Assembly: GCF_000234665.1 (NCBI RefSeq)
Contig: NC_018324.1
Location: 1,353,942-1,417,941 of the forward strand
Direction: 5' to 3'
Length of the DNA stretch: 64,000 nt
Source of the DNA: Leishmania mexicana MHOM/GT/2001/U1103
Lineage: Eukaryota; Euglenozoa; Kinetoplastea; Trypanosomatida; Trypanosomatidae
In this document: in pieces, positions 1 through 10,474 of the stretch
Layout of the letters: each line of letters begins with the position of its first letter
How positions within the stretch are numbered: the first letter of the stretch is position 1
The notes under the pieces: model-generated
Told to the model about the DNA's origin: nothing
The model's database searches: none
What the model saw: the letters and a program-made list of their open reading frames with translations, nothing else
Made by a program: the position numbers and the translations under genes

Positions 1-336
1 TGATACAAGGACGCAAACAAAAGCATCCCACGCACTGCATCACGTCTCTAGCTGTGATACGCGCCGTGCTCCCCATCCACGAAGAGAGAAGAGCACAAGA
101 GAAGAGAACCATCGCCACAGCGGCACACTCATCGGGAGAGAGAATCTACGAGGTGCGCTGGCCCTTGCCTACCTCCACCGCTGAGGCAAACGCGCGCACG
201 GGTGCACGCACACATACGCGCACATGCGCGCCATCTAATCTATCGAAAGGAGTGTGCGCGCACCCACACCGACAGGGGGAAGAAAAGGGAATCAAAAAAA
301 AAGCGCAAGCGTAAAAGGGCAGGAGCTTGAAGCGCG
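1..336. other. Gene-free flank (3' UTR side of the first gene)
   Basis: No ORF here has coding character. It is low-complexity DNA with CA/CG-rich stretches and an A run near 293-302. It lies just downstream of the minus-strand gene ending at 337, so it is probably 3' UTR or intergenic spacer. Confidence 0.6.
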
Positions 337-3300
337 CTACATGTTTGCTGGCACGCTGACTTTCCTTGCACGCTCCCTCGCGCTCGCTGAGCTCGCCTCC
401 GTGCCCGCGACAACAGCACGCTGCCTGTTTGCGTGAGGTGTGAGTTGGCGATCGGAAAGAAGACGTCGAACCGTGTCGACCGCCTCTGTCGACTCCAACT
501 CAACCGCCGTCACCAGCTGAGCGTTGCACCGGATGACCAAGCAACACTCCGCCCGGTGAACCTTGCTCTGGTGAATCACTCCGCTGTTGTAAGCGCGAAG
601 ACCGCACCACACCTCCACCGTGTCCGCCCACCGTATGCACACCTCACACGACGGGTTACTTGCATGGACACTGTTGTTCCCGCTGCTGTTGCTACTGCGT
701 CCTAGCAGCATCGAGGCCCGCGCCAACATGGGCGGGTGCACCTTGTCCAGAGTAATGCGGAAGCAAACTGCCGCCGATGTGGAAGACGACGGAGGCAGCC
801 GCTCAATGCGCAGCCAACGGCGCCCAACACCTCGGCGCGACGCATGGTGCTTCCACACTGCAAGCCCCTGTACCACGCACTGCCTAAAAGCCGAGGAGCT
901 GTTGCTACCGTGTCCGCCGTCAGGCCGCGTGAAACTGCGTTGCCGCGGGCGGCTACGATTGCGGTTGCTATCGTGCGCCTCTTGCAGAGGCAGCGCAGGC
1001 GTTGCGCGGGGGCGAGAGCTCGACGAAGAGGACGAGGACGACCGTGATGAGTGTGTGGGGGCTGGACTATGGAAAAGTGCGCAGCTCTGATGCGGCGGCA
1101 GTGACGACGGCGGCAGCGGGGCGCTGCTCCCAGATGCGACCGAGACAGTGTCCTCCATACACTCCGCGACGGCCGCGCCGGCGGGTGAAGAGACGTGCTG
1201 TGGGCGGCAACTCGACGGGGGCGCAGTGGATGAGCGAAAGCTTCGCTGGGAAGCCGTAGAGTTCTGCGATTTCATCTCAGCCGCAGATTCAGTAGAGGCC
1301 TCCGGTGCGGCAGTCGCATTGCTCCGTAGGCACGAGGACGGCATCACTGAAAGCACGGCGGAGGAGGACATCGGAAACACTGCCGTGCTTAGCCGTCGTC
1401 GCTCATGCACATCGGCGGTAGCACTGCGGCGTGGCTTGACATCGAGAGATGATGAGACGCCGGCAGAGGCAGCAGCCTTTGACCAGAGACTCCTGTTTTG
1501 AGACGGCGGCGGCGGCGCGGACGCTGCTGTGGCTGTGTTCGCAGTACTGCTACCGCTGCTCCTGCTACTGGTGGTGATGATCGCGCCTCCGCCCCGCTGC
1601 GTGGAGGAGGCAGCATGGGCCTCATGGCTGCGTTGCCCAGAGCGCAGAAGCAGCCGGGGCACGAAGGCAGAGGTGGGACGCTGCAGCAGTGCGTGCGTCG
1701 TGGCTGGCGGAAGAATAGAGGGTCGACTGAACGGTTCTGAGTGTGAGGGAGACAACGACGCGGTGGCGAAAAGATGAGGCGGATGCAGCTGTGGTGATAC
1801 ATGAGCGCGCTCGTCGCGCCGCCAATGTGGGAAGAATGCGGTCGTGAACTCTGTGCTGTAGGTCCGTGTCACTGCAGCCGAATCCGCCTTTGCCGGCACC
1901 GTCGTCCGTTCAGGGAGATGGGAGCTCGAATTGGGGTCTAAGGCGCCGAGGGGCGTTCTCTTCCATGATTGCTGCTGCGGCTGTCGTGTATTCCTGCGGT
2001 GCGCATACGAGCCAGGGTCGAGAAACGACTTGGAAGGGTCTGGCTGCCGCATCTGCCAACATGGCGCCCCTTTTGCCGAGTCCTTCGACATTGCCTGAGC
2101 GCTGCCGTCGCACGACGGCGCACGACTGCTGGCCACCGAAGCGGCTGGGGTGCTGTTGCGGCTTTGATACTGACCAGCGAGGGTCCATGGGAGAGTACCC
2201 AGCAGCGAGGTGGCGGCCCACAGCACGGCAGGGTCTGAGTGGGCGTACAGCGACTGCGGCGCGAATGGACGGGGATGAGGATCAGGACGGTTTTCTGCCA
2301 CTGCCTGCGACACCTCCTGGGCCTCCGCCAAGGGGATTTGTCGCAGCACGGAGGACGACTCGTGGCAATGGCGCCTCTGTGAGGAGGTTCCCGCAGTTGA
2401 GACAGGAGAAGAGGTGCGCTTGTCAAACTTCGTAGACTCGAGAAGGCGTCCCTGGACGTTCTGCTGCGTTAGTGGCATCAGCGCGTGCACAGCATCTTCG
2501 AAGCCTTCCCTGTCGCAGCTCTCGGTTTCGCGGCAGCGCGCGGTGCCAGCGAGTGAAGTGCTCAAGTGCGCATTAGCGCTAAAGTCGGCATCCGTGGCGG
2601 GAGGCGGGGAAGGCAGAGGCGAAGGAGGGCCTCGGGGCGAGGTGCCAGCGGAAGATGAGCAGAGACTGGGAGAGATGGAGGGGGCCAGGACGATGGTGCG
2701 CACCTTGCGTGGCGGCCACGGCCCACCTAACGGCGGAGGCGCTGAGCCCGCGGCGGTGGCTGACTTTGGTGGAGGGGGCGGAATGCGTAGCGCACGATCG
2801 ACGCAAACGAGTTTCGGGACATCGCGGCCCTCGGTAGGGTCAACAGCCTCTATCCAGGAAGAGCTGCTTCGGTCTGTACTCGGGGACCTCTCGGCGCGCG
2901 GCCTCGTTGCCGACCGCTGGGGTGGAGAGCGCAGCAGCTGTTGCTGTGCCTCCCCCGCGGCGTCCTCACTTCCCTCAGACCACATTCTCGTCGAGGGGAG
3001 CGGCCTCGTGGGCGTGCGCCGCTCCTTTGCACCGATAAAGCGACCGTTCCCGACGTTGTCGCCCACGCCTTTCCCGCCACTGCTACAGGCGCTTCTGCTC
3101 GTCGTGACGCCCACCACCTCCTCGAGAGGTGCACCCGCTCTGGTGACAGGACCCTCGCAGTGGTCCTCGACGTTATACAGCGATGGTGGGAGCATCACGC
3201 GCGCCGCAGTACGCTGCTGCCGTTGCAGGAGTTGCGGGAGTACCTCGGCAGCGGTGCCTAGCTGCTCATAACGCAGCCGCACCGCCGCGATCCGGTGCGT

Positions 3301-3912
3301 GTCAGAGCCGTCGGAGCACCCCATGAAGCGCAGGTGGAGGTAAAGGCGCACCGCTTCTACGCCTGTCGCAGGCGTAGACGAGCTGATTAGCACGGCGAGA
3401 TGATAGAATGTGCGCAGGGGAACCGTTGTCGTGCACACACCAGCCGCCCCACTCGCAGTCAAATTCCACTCTGTCACCACTACAGGCCGCAGCGAGACCC
3501 CGTCCAGCCGTTGCGCGCTGGTCGCCAGACTTACCACGCAGCGAGTGGGAAAACAGCGGCCATCGACGAAGAGTGGGGTGGCAGAGATGCGCAGCACCGA
3601 CGTCGATGTGGAGGCAAAGAAGGGTGGTCCCAGGTTCGTAATCTCGCACGTGGCGGTGGTCGGACGCGTTCGCACGGATGGGTTCAGCCAGTAGCGCAGC
3701 CCTTCAGCGGTGGGGTTCAGCGCCGCCGAATCGGTCCCCTCGGCTTGCGATGGATGCACCGTGTAGAAGCATGCGTCCGCCCCAGCACCTGTGAAGTGCA
3801 CAAGGCGCTCTAGTGCATCCAAGGAGCAGCCTGGCTCGCAGGCAACGGAGGAGGATGGAGAAGAGAAGAAGGGCGGTGAGAAGTGCTCTGGTGCACAAGA
3901 CTGCAGCTGCAT
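337..3912 (-). CDS. Large Ser/Pro-rich hypothetical protein (1191 aa)
   Basis: I do not recognise a family. The ORF runs from an ATG at 3912 to 337. The first ~220 residues look folded, with alternating hydrophobic stretches typical of beta structure. Residues ~240-1000 are low-complexity: Ser, Pro, Arg and Gln rich with poly-Ser runs, probably disordered. The last ~150 residues are ordered again, with several Cys and Trp residues (for example CEVCIRWADTVEVWCG). No signal peptide or membrane segment is seen. A likely trans-splice acceptor lies 21 nt upstream. The two ordered ends joined by a long disordered linker resemble trypanosomatid-specific scaffold or cytoskeletal proteins, but that is only an impression. 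It is the most promoter-distal gene of the minus-strand unit seen here. Confidence 0.8.
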   Translation of the reverse strand: MQLQSCAPEHFSPPFFSSPSSSVACEPGCSLDALERLVHFTGAGADACFYTVHPSQAEGTDSAALNPTAEGLRYWLNPSVRTRPTTATCEITNLGPPFFASTSTSVLRISATPLFVDGRCFPTRCVVSLATSAQRLDGVSLRPVVVTEWNLTASGAAGVCTTTVPLRTFYHLAVLISSSTPATGVEAVRLYLHLRFMGCSDGSDTHRIAAVRLRYEQLGTAAEVLPQLLQRQQRTAARVMLPPSLYNVEDHCEGPVTRAGAPLEEVVGVTTSRSACSSGGKGVGDNVGNGRFIGAKERRTPTRPLPSTRMWSEGSEDAAGEAQQQLLRSPPQRSATRPRAERSPSTDRSSSSWIEAVDPTEGRDVPKLVCVDRALRIPPPPPKSATAAGSAPPPLGGPWPPRKVRTIVLAPSISPSLCSSSAGTSPRGPPSPLPSPPPATDADFSANAHLSTSLAGTARCRETESCDREGFEDAVHALMPLTQQNVQGRLLESTKFDKRTSSPVSTAGTSSQRRHCHESSSVLRQIPLAEAQEVSQAVAENRPDPHPRPFAPQSLYAHSDPAVLWAATSLLGTLPWTLAGQYQSRNSTPAASVASSRAPSCDGSAQAMSKDSAKGAPCWQMRQPDPSKSFLDPGSYAHRRNTRQPQQQSWKRTPLGALDPNSSSHLPERTTVPAKADSAAVTRTYSTEFTTAFFPHWRRDERAHVSPQLHPPHLFATASLSPSHSEPFSRPSILPPATTHALLQRPTSAFVPRLLLRSGQRSHEAHAASSTQRGGGAIITTSSRSSGSSTANTATAASAPPPPSQNRSLWSKAAASAGVSSSLDVKPRRSATADVHERRRLSTAVFPMSSSAVLSVMPSSCLRSNATAAPEASTESAAEMKSQNSTASQRSFRSSTAPPSSCRPQHVSSPAGAAVAECMEDTVSVASGSSAPLPPSSLPPHQSCALFHSPAPTHSSRSSSSSSSSSRPRATPALPLQEAHDSNRNRSRPRQRSFTRPDGGHGSNSSSAFRQCVVQGLAVWKHHASRRGVGRRWLRIERLPPSSSTSAAVCFRITLDKVHPPMLARASMLLGRSSNSSGNNSVHASNPSCEVCIRWADTVEVWCGLRAYNSGVIHQSKVHRAECCLVIRCNAQLVTAVELESTEAVDTVRRLLSDRQLTPHANRQRAVVAGTEASSASARERARKVSVPANM

Positions 3913-4897
3913 GACTGAGTCGTGTCTTGACTACTTCCCACCCACATACACACAAAGAAAAACGAGACACAGGACAACGGCGGCGACAACGGTGTCAAGC
4001 CTGATGGTGCTGTAGTGTTTCGCGGTTCCTCGTTATGCGATCACGGGTAGGGTGCGCTCTTCGGTGACCGCGCAGTCTACGAGGTAGACGATTTGCGCAT
4101 ATCAGAGGCACAGAAGGGCGAGAAGTCTGCCCGAACGTCAACGTCTGCACAAAAGTGCGCGCGTCTGTGAGCGAGTGAGATGCATCCGGTTGCCACCAAG
4201 GAGCAAAGACAAGGAGCAAAGACGAGGAGCAGTGCAGAGGGGTGTGGCAGTAAGAGATGGTAGAGAGGGCACAGGAGGCTTCGACTTGCTCCGTGCTCTT
4301 CATTCGATATCTGTGTGAGCTCCAGTAACGAGAGCGCAAGGGTGTGCGCGCTGTAGAGCACCAGCACACGAACACATCTGCACGAACGACTCCCACCGCC
4401 CGAGAAACAACAGGGGGCGGCGGAAGGGAAAGGATATGCACCAGCGCAACACTGGAAAGGGAGCGTGCCGCTTGTGGGGAGAAAGAGAGATGTGTAAGTC
4501 GCAAGGCAAAACACGCGCAGCCAAGGCGCTGTTGCTTGGAATCCTTTCCAATGGTGGGCTTTCCTTTCCTTGTCGGTCCTTTTCTTGTCTTTCAAGGTTG
4601 CATGGCAAGACACAGTCACGCTCGCATGAGCATGTGGGAGAGCGAAGAAGGGATGGTGGCATGCTTGTGATCATCAGGCCTCGTCGACGTACACCACTCC
4701 TCTTCCCAGTTACCGACTCATCAAGATCATCGAAAGCGTCTCCCTCAAGGTGAGGTGGGCGAAGAGGAGGGAGGGATCTGTCACATCACTTTAGTCGCCT
4801 GCCCATCAACACCAGTTTCCCTTCCCTGATGCACATACACGCGCAAACAGCACTGCTGAGACTATCTAGGCACCGCTCAGCATGCACATGCCCTGCC
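3913..4897. other. Intergenic/UTR spacer
   Basis: No supported gene. It should hold the 3' UTR of the NDUFAF6-like gene to the right and the 5' UTR of the 1191-aa gene to the left. In minus-strand sense it carries pyrimidine-rich tracts suitable for trans-splicing. Short ORFs on both strands are low-complexity. Confidence 0.6.
3934..3935 (-). promoter_or_regulatory. Candidate spliced-leader acceptor (AG) for the 1191-aa gene
   Basis: In minus-strand sense a T-rich tract (about 3945-3970) is followed by the AG dinucleotide at 3935-3934, 21 nt before the ATG at 3912. No other ATG lies between. This is the expected geometry of a trypanosomatid trans-splicing site. Confidence 0.5.
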
Positions 4898-6790
4898 TCA
4901 GCTCCTCTTCCGCTGTGTCTGGGGAGCGCCTGAGCCGACACCGCTCGCCATCTTGTAGTGCGAGCCGCGGTGCGCGAAGGAGGTGTTGATGTACGGCAGC
5001 GGTGCCGACTCATCCACGAGCCGCTCGATGCTCTGGTACCGCTCCCACTCCCACCGCTTCTTTAGGCGATACCACGTGAAGCCGGCGTTCTCGATGTTGT
5101 GGTCCGCGAACATGGCACTCACGTTGAAGTCACGCCGCTGCAGAAAGCCGAGATAGTAGTTTGCGTAGAGGCACTCCATGACAATCGGCCACGCCTTGGG
5201 CGGAACGTCTTTAGCGCATTTTTGCGCGTGCAGCATCTCGTCCTTGACAATGCACATGACGTCAAAAAGGACCTTGCGCACGGCGCGATCACGAGACGCC
5301 AGAGGAATGTTCTTGAGCAGTCCGAGGTTCACGTGGTTGTCCGCGCAGAGGTCGGCGGGCAGCATCGTGAAGCCGAGGCGCGCGTACTTTTTCCAGAACA
5401 TCACACAATGGTTTGTCAGCCCGGTTGCACGGCCAATGTGGGTCATGAGGTGCTCCGTCGCCTCGTCTTTTATGTGCGTCACCTCAAGCAAGGAGTTAAA
5501 GAAGTAGCCGTAGAACTTGTCGAAGTGGTCGAAGAGCTGCTGCACGTTTCCGGGTTGCTGAATGACGCGCAGGCGGGCATCAGTGAAGCCGCGTACAAAA
5601 GCCTTCGTCATATGCGGGTTGCGCTCCACGGCGGCGGCGAAGGGGCGCAAGACGGGGTGGGAGTCGGTGAACTGCCCCGTGCACATCTTCCGCTTCTCCA
5701 TGATTGCGCCAACGGACTCTTTCCAGAAGATCAGCTTCATACCAGCGCCGGTGCTCTTCATTCCGTGTTGCGAGTGCACCTCGAGCATAGACCACCGAGC
5801 CTTATTCAGCGACATCGCCAGGTTCCACAAGGCGTAGTAGTCGCGCCGCATCGCTTGGTCAGGGTATCCCATCTCGCCAATGCGGTAGTGAAAGAGGTCG
5901 AAGTCACGCAGCTCATCTTCCAGCTTTATGTAATCCACCTCAGCGGAACCGATGGCGGTGCCGGTGGCCTCGGCGCGATCGGCGCTCGCCTCGTTGATGC
6001 GACGCCACATATCCTCCTTGCTCAGCTCGTTCTGTGGGAGGGCGCGGTAGTAGTCTGCAGCCTCCTTGTTGCGCATAACGCGGGAACCGTCTGCCGTAAC
6101 GCGGCTGACACCCTTCGCGCTGTCACTCTGCGGGCATGGGGAGGACGAGAGAGAAGAGGTGGTCGGTCGTGCTGTGACCCCGATCGCCGCTGCTGCTGCC
6201 GCCGCCGGCCTCGCAGCGGATGCCGAGGGTGGGGAGCTCAGCGACTTAGGGTCTGCTGCAAGACTCATTGGGGACTTGCGCGGCGTCACATTCAGCGCTG
6301 CTGGTGGGGCACGACGTGGCAATGATGAGGTATGGGAAGCCGGCTCCTGAGCATGGCGATGCGCTTCGGTACCAGTGTGAGGGGGAGAGGGAAACTTGCC
6401 GGTCATGGCCACCGAAGTCATGTACTCTGCTTGAGCAGCCTGGATAGCGGCCTGGCTGCCGGGCTGCTCGCATGGTAGCACACCCCCGCCGTCGGTTCGG
6501 AAAGTGACATCTGCTTTTTCGTGCGCCGGCTTCACGAAGGCAGAGATGGAGCCCGCATAGACGCCGATGCCCTGGAAGCCTTCACTGAGGCCCATCTCTC
6601 GGGAAAGACGAACGCCTTGTGGTGTTTCTGTCTGCGGTGCTGTGGTGGCAGCAGCCGATGTCTTCGCAGTGGTAAAAGTACAAGAGGGCGGAGAGGAGGC
6701 TGTAGACTGGCGGCGCAGCGCAGCGGGGAAGACAGGGTAGTGCCTCGTCGATACCGCACCAACGGCGCGGGCCGCACGAAAGGATCTCAT
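4898..6790 (-). CDS. NDUFAF6-like protein (squalene/phytoene synthase fold), probably mitochondrial
   Basis: The 630-aa protein starts at the ATG at 6790. Its N terminus is rich in Arg, Ser and Ala (MRSFRAARAVGAVSTRH), as expected for a mitochondrial presequence. Residues ~30-240 are low-complexity. Residues ~295-590 align by eye with NDUFAF6 (C8orf38) of the trans-isoprenyl-diphosphate-synthase family: the order of MKLIFWKESV (351-360), a segment around HIGRATGLTN (451-460), MLPADLC, and the VPPKAWP-to-RRDFNVSAMF end all correspond. The Asp-rich metal-binding motifs of true squalene or phytoene synthases are absent, as in NDUFAF6, so prenyl transfer is unlikely. NDUFAF6 is a matrix assembly factor for respiratory complex I. 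The role here is inferred from family membership. A second complex I assembly-factor-like domain is encoded at 59724-61607. Confidence 0.75.
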   Translation of the reverse strand: MRSFRAARAVGAVSTRHYPVFPAALRRQSTASSPPSCTFTTAKTSAAATTAPQTETPQGVRLSREMGLSEGFQGIGVYAGSISAFVKPAHEKADVTFRTDGGGVLPCEQPGSQAAIQAAQAEYMTSVAMTGKFPSPPHTGTEAHRHAQEPASHTSSLPRRAPPAALNVTPRKSPMSLAADPKSLSSPPSASAARPAAAAAAAIGVTARPTTSSLSSSPCPQSDSAKGVSRVTADGSRVMRNKEAADYYRALPQNELSKEDMWRRINEASADRAEATGTAIGSAEVDYIKLEDELRDFDLFHYRIGEMGYPDQAMRRDYYALWNLAMSLNKARWSMLEVHSQHGMKSTGAGMKLIFWKESVGAIMEKRKMCTGQFTDSHPVLRPFAAAVERNPHMTKAFVRGFTDARLRVIQQPGNVQQLFDHFDKFYGYFFNSLLEVTHIKDEATEHLMTHIGRATGLTNHCVMFWKKYARLGFTMLPADLCADNHVNLGLLKNIPLASRDRAVRKVLFDVMCIVKDEMLHAQKCAKDVPPKAWPIVMECLYANYYLGFLQRRDFNVSAMFADHNIENAGFTWYRLKKRWEWERYQSIERLVDESAPLPYINTSFAHRGSHYKMASGVGSGAPQTQRKRS

Positions 6791-7725
6791 GGGGCGGAGG
6801 GAGGGGGGACGGGGGGCGTCAAACTACACAAGTCGCGGCGATAATCAGCAGGTACACGATAGCGGGTAAAAACAGACGTCTAGGCCACGCGGATGATGAC
6901 GCTGGTGCAACGTGTAATGTCAACAGTGGAGAAAAAAGGAGAAGGGAAGAGAGAGAGGCTGCTGGTGGGCCTTGCACGGAAACCTCTGATGATAGAGACA
7001 TACGTGTGACGATGCGTCCAGCTCCACAGAGCCGACACCGGCGCACGAAAGAGTTTCGTGGCGAACAAGTGCTTTACGACGCCGGCGGAGATTCGGAGGG
7101 GTAGGGGGTGGGGCAGCGAAAGGGATTCGAGAAGAGGTGGATAGAGCTGGTAGAGCTGATAGAGGCCTAGCTCGCGCATGGGACAGTGTTACTTGGGGTG
7201 GGGTTGCACCAAGCGCGGAGAGACTAGGCTTCTTTCCCGGAGCAGCGGTGGAAGGAAAGGTGCAAGTTTCCGGCCCCTCACAGCTGCTGCGGGGAAGGAG
7301 AGACGTGCCGAAGGGAGAAAAGAGAGAAGGAGTGGGATGCGTACACACAAGACATGTCCGGAACAGCTGTATGCTGCCGACATAACTCTCCGGCTTGCTC
7401 TCCCCATTCGCTCCATCACCTTGCTCTTCCATGGCCTGCACAGTCAAGCCATCGCAGCACACAACACACCTTCCTCGTCCTCCTCGCCATAACTCAAGAG
7501 AGGGAGGGGGTGGGGAAAGTTGCCGTTGTTCGCGTAACGAGACCTGCCACAGAGCATCACGCCTGTACGCTTGCGTGAGATAAAAAGCAGAGAGGGAAAG
7601 AGGAATGGCACGCGCTGCAAGCGATGCGGCAGAGGTGCACTGCAGACACAGGGGAAGCGAAAAAGATACGCATGCGCAGAGACACGGACTTGGGGCACGC
7701 AATGTCCGCGCAATGAACGCATGCC
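6791..7725. other. Intergenic/UTR spacer
   Basis: No supported gene. Purine-rich on the plus strand, hence pyrimidine-rich in the transcribed sense. It includes segments around 6925-6960 and 7300-7340 that could serve as polypyrimidine tracts for the gene ending upstream. Confidence 0.55.
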
Positions 7726-8385
7726 TCAGGGCCTTTGCTGCGCACTCGTTGAGTAGCGTGGGCTCTCGGCCGTGTCTCTATTCTGAAGCAGGCACTGCTC
7801 GTCCTTCAACCTCGCGAGCAGCACCTCCGCATCTTGCGGAGTCTGTATGAGTTCAAGAAGCAGATGGGAGGGCACAAGGGACCATAGAAGCGACAGGTCG
7901 CTGTCTGGCGGTGTCAATGGTACAGAGCTAGTCGGCACACCCGCACGCTCAGCGGCACTGCGATAAACTCTGCTGCCACAGACGAATCCGCCACCACGCA
8001 CCTTGTTGCAGTGCCTCTGCTGCAACAGAGCTGCCCGGTAGCGACGCGTAGGGAAGCAGTGTGGACCTATGTGATAGGTGGCGCAGAGTCCACCCCCGCA
8101 CCCGTGTGCCGTGTTGGCGACGCAGGGCGACGTCAGTGAAGTTCCCGCCGCGCGGACACTGGTGATGCCGCGGCTGTTGCGCTGGTATACCGCTGCTTCA
8201 TTAAAGGTGAGTGTCTGAACAACTTTGCGGGGCGTTTTGTTCTGCCGCAGTAAGGCTGCGCATGCGTCGCTACATACGTGCGTGCAAGTGCCTCCCGGGG
8301 AATGAAAAAGCGATGCACAGCGTCTGCACGCTTCAAGCTGCAGTGCGCACAGATCATGCGACGAGCACGAGAAGGCGTTGTCCAT
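7726..8385 (-). CDS. Small Cys-rich protein with a putative zinc-binding N terminus (219 aa)
   Basis: I do not recognise the family. The ATG at 8385 opens a 219-aa ORF. The first 50 residues contain eight Cys (C7, then CRRC and CTHVCSDAC), spaced like a treble-clef or FCS/HIT-type zinc knuckle. A second Cys/His-rich part follows in the middle (TAHGCGGGLC, HIGPHCFP, RHCNKVRGGGFVC). The last ~60 residues are predicted helical and rich in Leu. No signal peptide or membrane segment is visible. The ordered Cys pattern and the absence of simple-sequence bias argue for a real gene. A zinc-dependent nucleic-acid or protein-binding role is inference only. Confidence 0.6.
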   Translation of the reverse strand: MDNAFSCSSHDLCALQLEACRRCASLFHSPGGTCTHVCSDACAALLRQNKTPRKVVQTLTFNEAAVYQRNSRGITSVRAAGTSLTSPCVANTAHGCGGGLCATYHIGPHCFPTRRYRAALLQQRHCNKVRGGGFVCGSRVYRSAAERAGVPTSSVPLTPPDSDLSLLWSLVPSHLLLELIQTPQDAEVLLARLKDEQCLLQNRDTAESPRYSTSAQQRP

Positions 8386-10474
8386 AATGTGCTCTTACGG
8401 GGAGAGGGGTCGAGGAAAGCTCACACGCGATGTAGTGATTAGGAAACCGTACGTGTTCAAAGGAGAGCGCCGAGGCTAATGTTGGCTGCGCGTCACTGAG
8501 TGCGTGCTGGCCGAGAATGCACGTGTGAGACAGCGTGCGTGGGAGTCAGCACGCCGTTTCTTCGCGTATTTCCAATCTTTCGGGCTGCATAAAAGAGCAA
8601 AAATGAGAGATTTCATCGCCGATGCAGCCCAAGGCGCTGCTTAGGGAGTGATAGAGATGATCTTGAGAGGATAGCCGGAGAGAGACACACACATGGGTGG
8701 GGAGTGGGGTGGAGGGAAGTGGAGAAGATAGGGGAAAAAAGTTGCAGGCAATATGGCGACGCACAAGCAGAAGGAAAGCCAAAGCCAAGGGTCAGCGCTG
8801 CAAGAACCCTCCACCACACCACGCCACGCCTCCCTTCATCAGAGAGGGGGTCTCAGACTTGTCCTCATCTCTGTCCGTCACATTATCGGATCGCGGCCAA
8901 TCGGCGTGCCAGCCAAGGAACGGCAAGCTGTTCTTAACCCCCCCCCTTCGTGCAAAGCCTCTCTGTTCGCGTGCACCTCTTCCGAGATGGAGTGATGAGA
9001 ATGAAGGCCGCCAACAGACGCAAGCCCGGCAGGGAGAGGAGGAAAACTCCTCGCAACCGCAAGTAGAGAAGTCATCAAAAGAGAGGGCCAACCAGCCCAA
9101 CAAATGTTGGGCGACCGCGTTTGGAGAGGTGCAGGGATGCAAACAGTATGTGTATTGCAGCCGCGCCGTGCTGGCCGCAGGCGCTCATCACCATTCCGCC
9201 ATAATTGGGGTGGACAAATCGCGCGGCGTCTTTGCTACGCTCGCGGGTAACATGTATCCGCTAAGCAGACGCCTGGGCGAGGGCTAGACCTCGTCCACTC
9301 CCCCCATAGTCGCACTTATCCGTGTTAATGCATCAGCTCTGCATTTCGATTAGGTCCATCTGGGTGTACGCGCCGCCCGTCGTCGGTGCTCCGCCCAGCG
9401 TCGGGGTGAGCAAGGAGGCCCGAAGAAACAACCTGAGCGGTGGCCTGTGCGCTCCCCGACGTAAGCTGCATAGCCGATTGATGTCGGGTCCGCCAGATTG
9501 CGGTGCGTAGGGGTCGGGAGAGGGGTAGCGGGGCACGGCCGAGCACCGGCCTAGAATACATGCAGTAGCCCCTCCTCAATAGCTGCGCTCGAAGTCACCT
9601 ATCCTTCGACTAGCGCTGAGGAGAAAAAGAATGTTGAGGGAGGTTTGTCACCGCCCAGGTCGCATTGCGGCAATCGGAGGTGGCCTTCGCCGACTCGGCC
9701 TTGCGCTTCAGCCGCCGTGGTTCTCAAGTCGTCATCTTGCTTCTCCTTCCCTGCCGTCTGCTGAGTTGCATGTTTGCAAACTATGATGGAGACTATTGTG
9801 CGTGGCGGGTGAGCGGGGCTGCACCACCTCACCGAACACTTCTTGTCTGCCCAGAGGCGTACATGCAGGGAGGAGGTCAGCTAAAAGAGTTTCAGTCCCA
9901 TTCATGTGCACGCACACGACTTCGCACACAATCCTACCTTGCCTTCGGCCCGGCATGGTCGCCCCCCCCCTCTCCATATGAACGCGAGTATTCGTGCTTC
10001 GCTTTGCCCAATCATCGTTCAAACGCCCCTGAGAGGTGTAGCGGCACGCTGTAAGCGTGCACGGTGTGTGCACAACCGCACCACAGAAAAAAAGAAAGCA
10101 AAGAAACAAATATGTGTTCAGAGCGGCTGGCACACGTGTGCGAGGGATGCAGAGCGGCAGAAAGGGGAAAGGGAGGGGGGAATGCGGCCGCGCAGGACAA
10201 GCCAGTAGCGCTTACAATACAAGCACACGTATATGTGGTCGCGTATCTGTGGATATCAGCGTGCACGTCATCGCCTTCCTCCCCCCAAATCCGACCTCCA
10301 TCACAGCAGTTCACGAGGGGACAGAGGCAGGTGTGTTCCATCCTTCATGCAGTCACAAGTGCGAGAGCCCAATAATAGGAGTGTAAAGAGCAGCAGCGCT
10401 ACTGCAGTTTCCCGTGTTCTCATCACGTGGATCGATCAGTGAGGAGTGCCTTCGCACAGTCCAAGCTGCGCCAC
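8386..10474. other. 2.1-kb spacer with a higher-complexity island
   Basis: No supported gene. It is mostly UTR-like sequence with homopolymer runs (C run near 8939, C run near 9963). The part at about 9240-9830 differs: it lacks microsatellites, is mixed and GC-rich, and reads more like degraded non-UTR sequence. See findings. Confidence 0.5.

Noticed and set aside
5099..6325. Plus-strand ORF of 408 aa inside the NDUFAF6-like gene
   Set aside because: It lies antisense to a recognisable CDS and has no domain; high-GC DNA makes long shadow frames on the opposite strand common here.
8697..9287. Plus-strand ORF of 196 aa between the Cys-rich gene and the SRP receptor
   Set aside because: It runs against the direction of the polycistron and is a Lys/Gln/Arg-rich low-complexity translation of UTR-like sequence.
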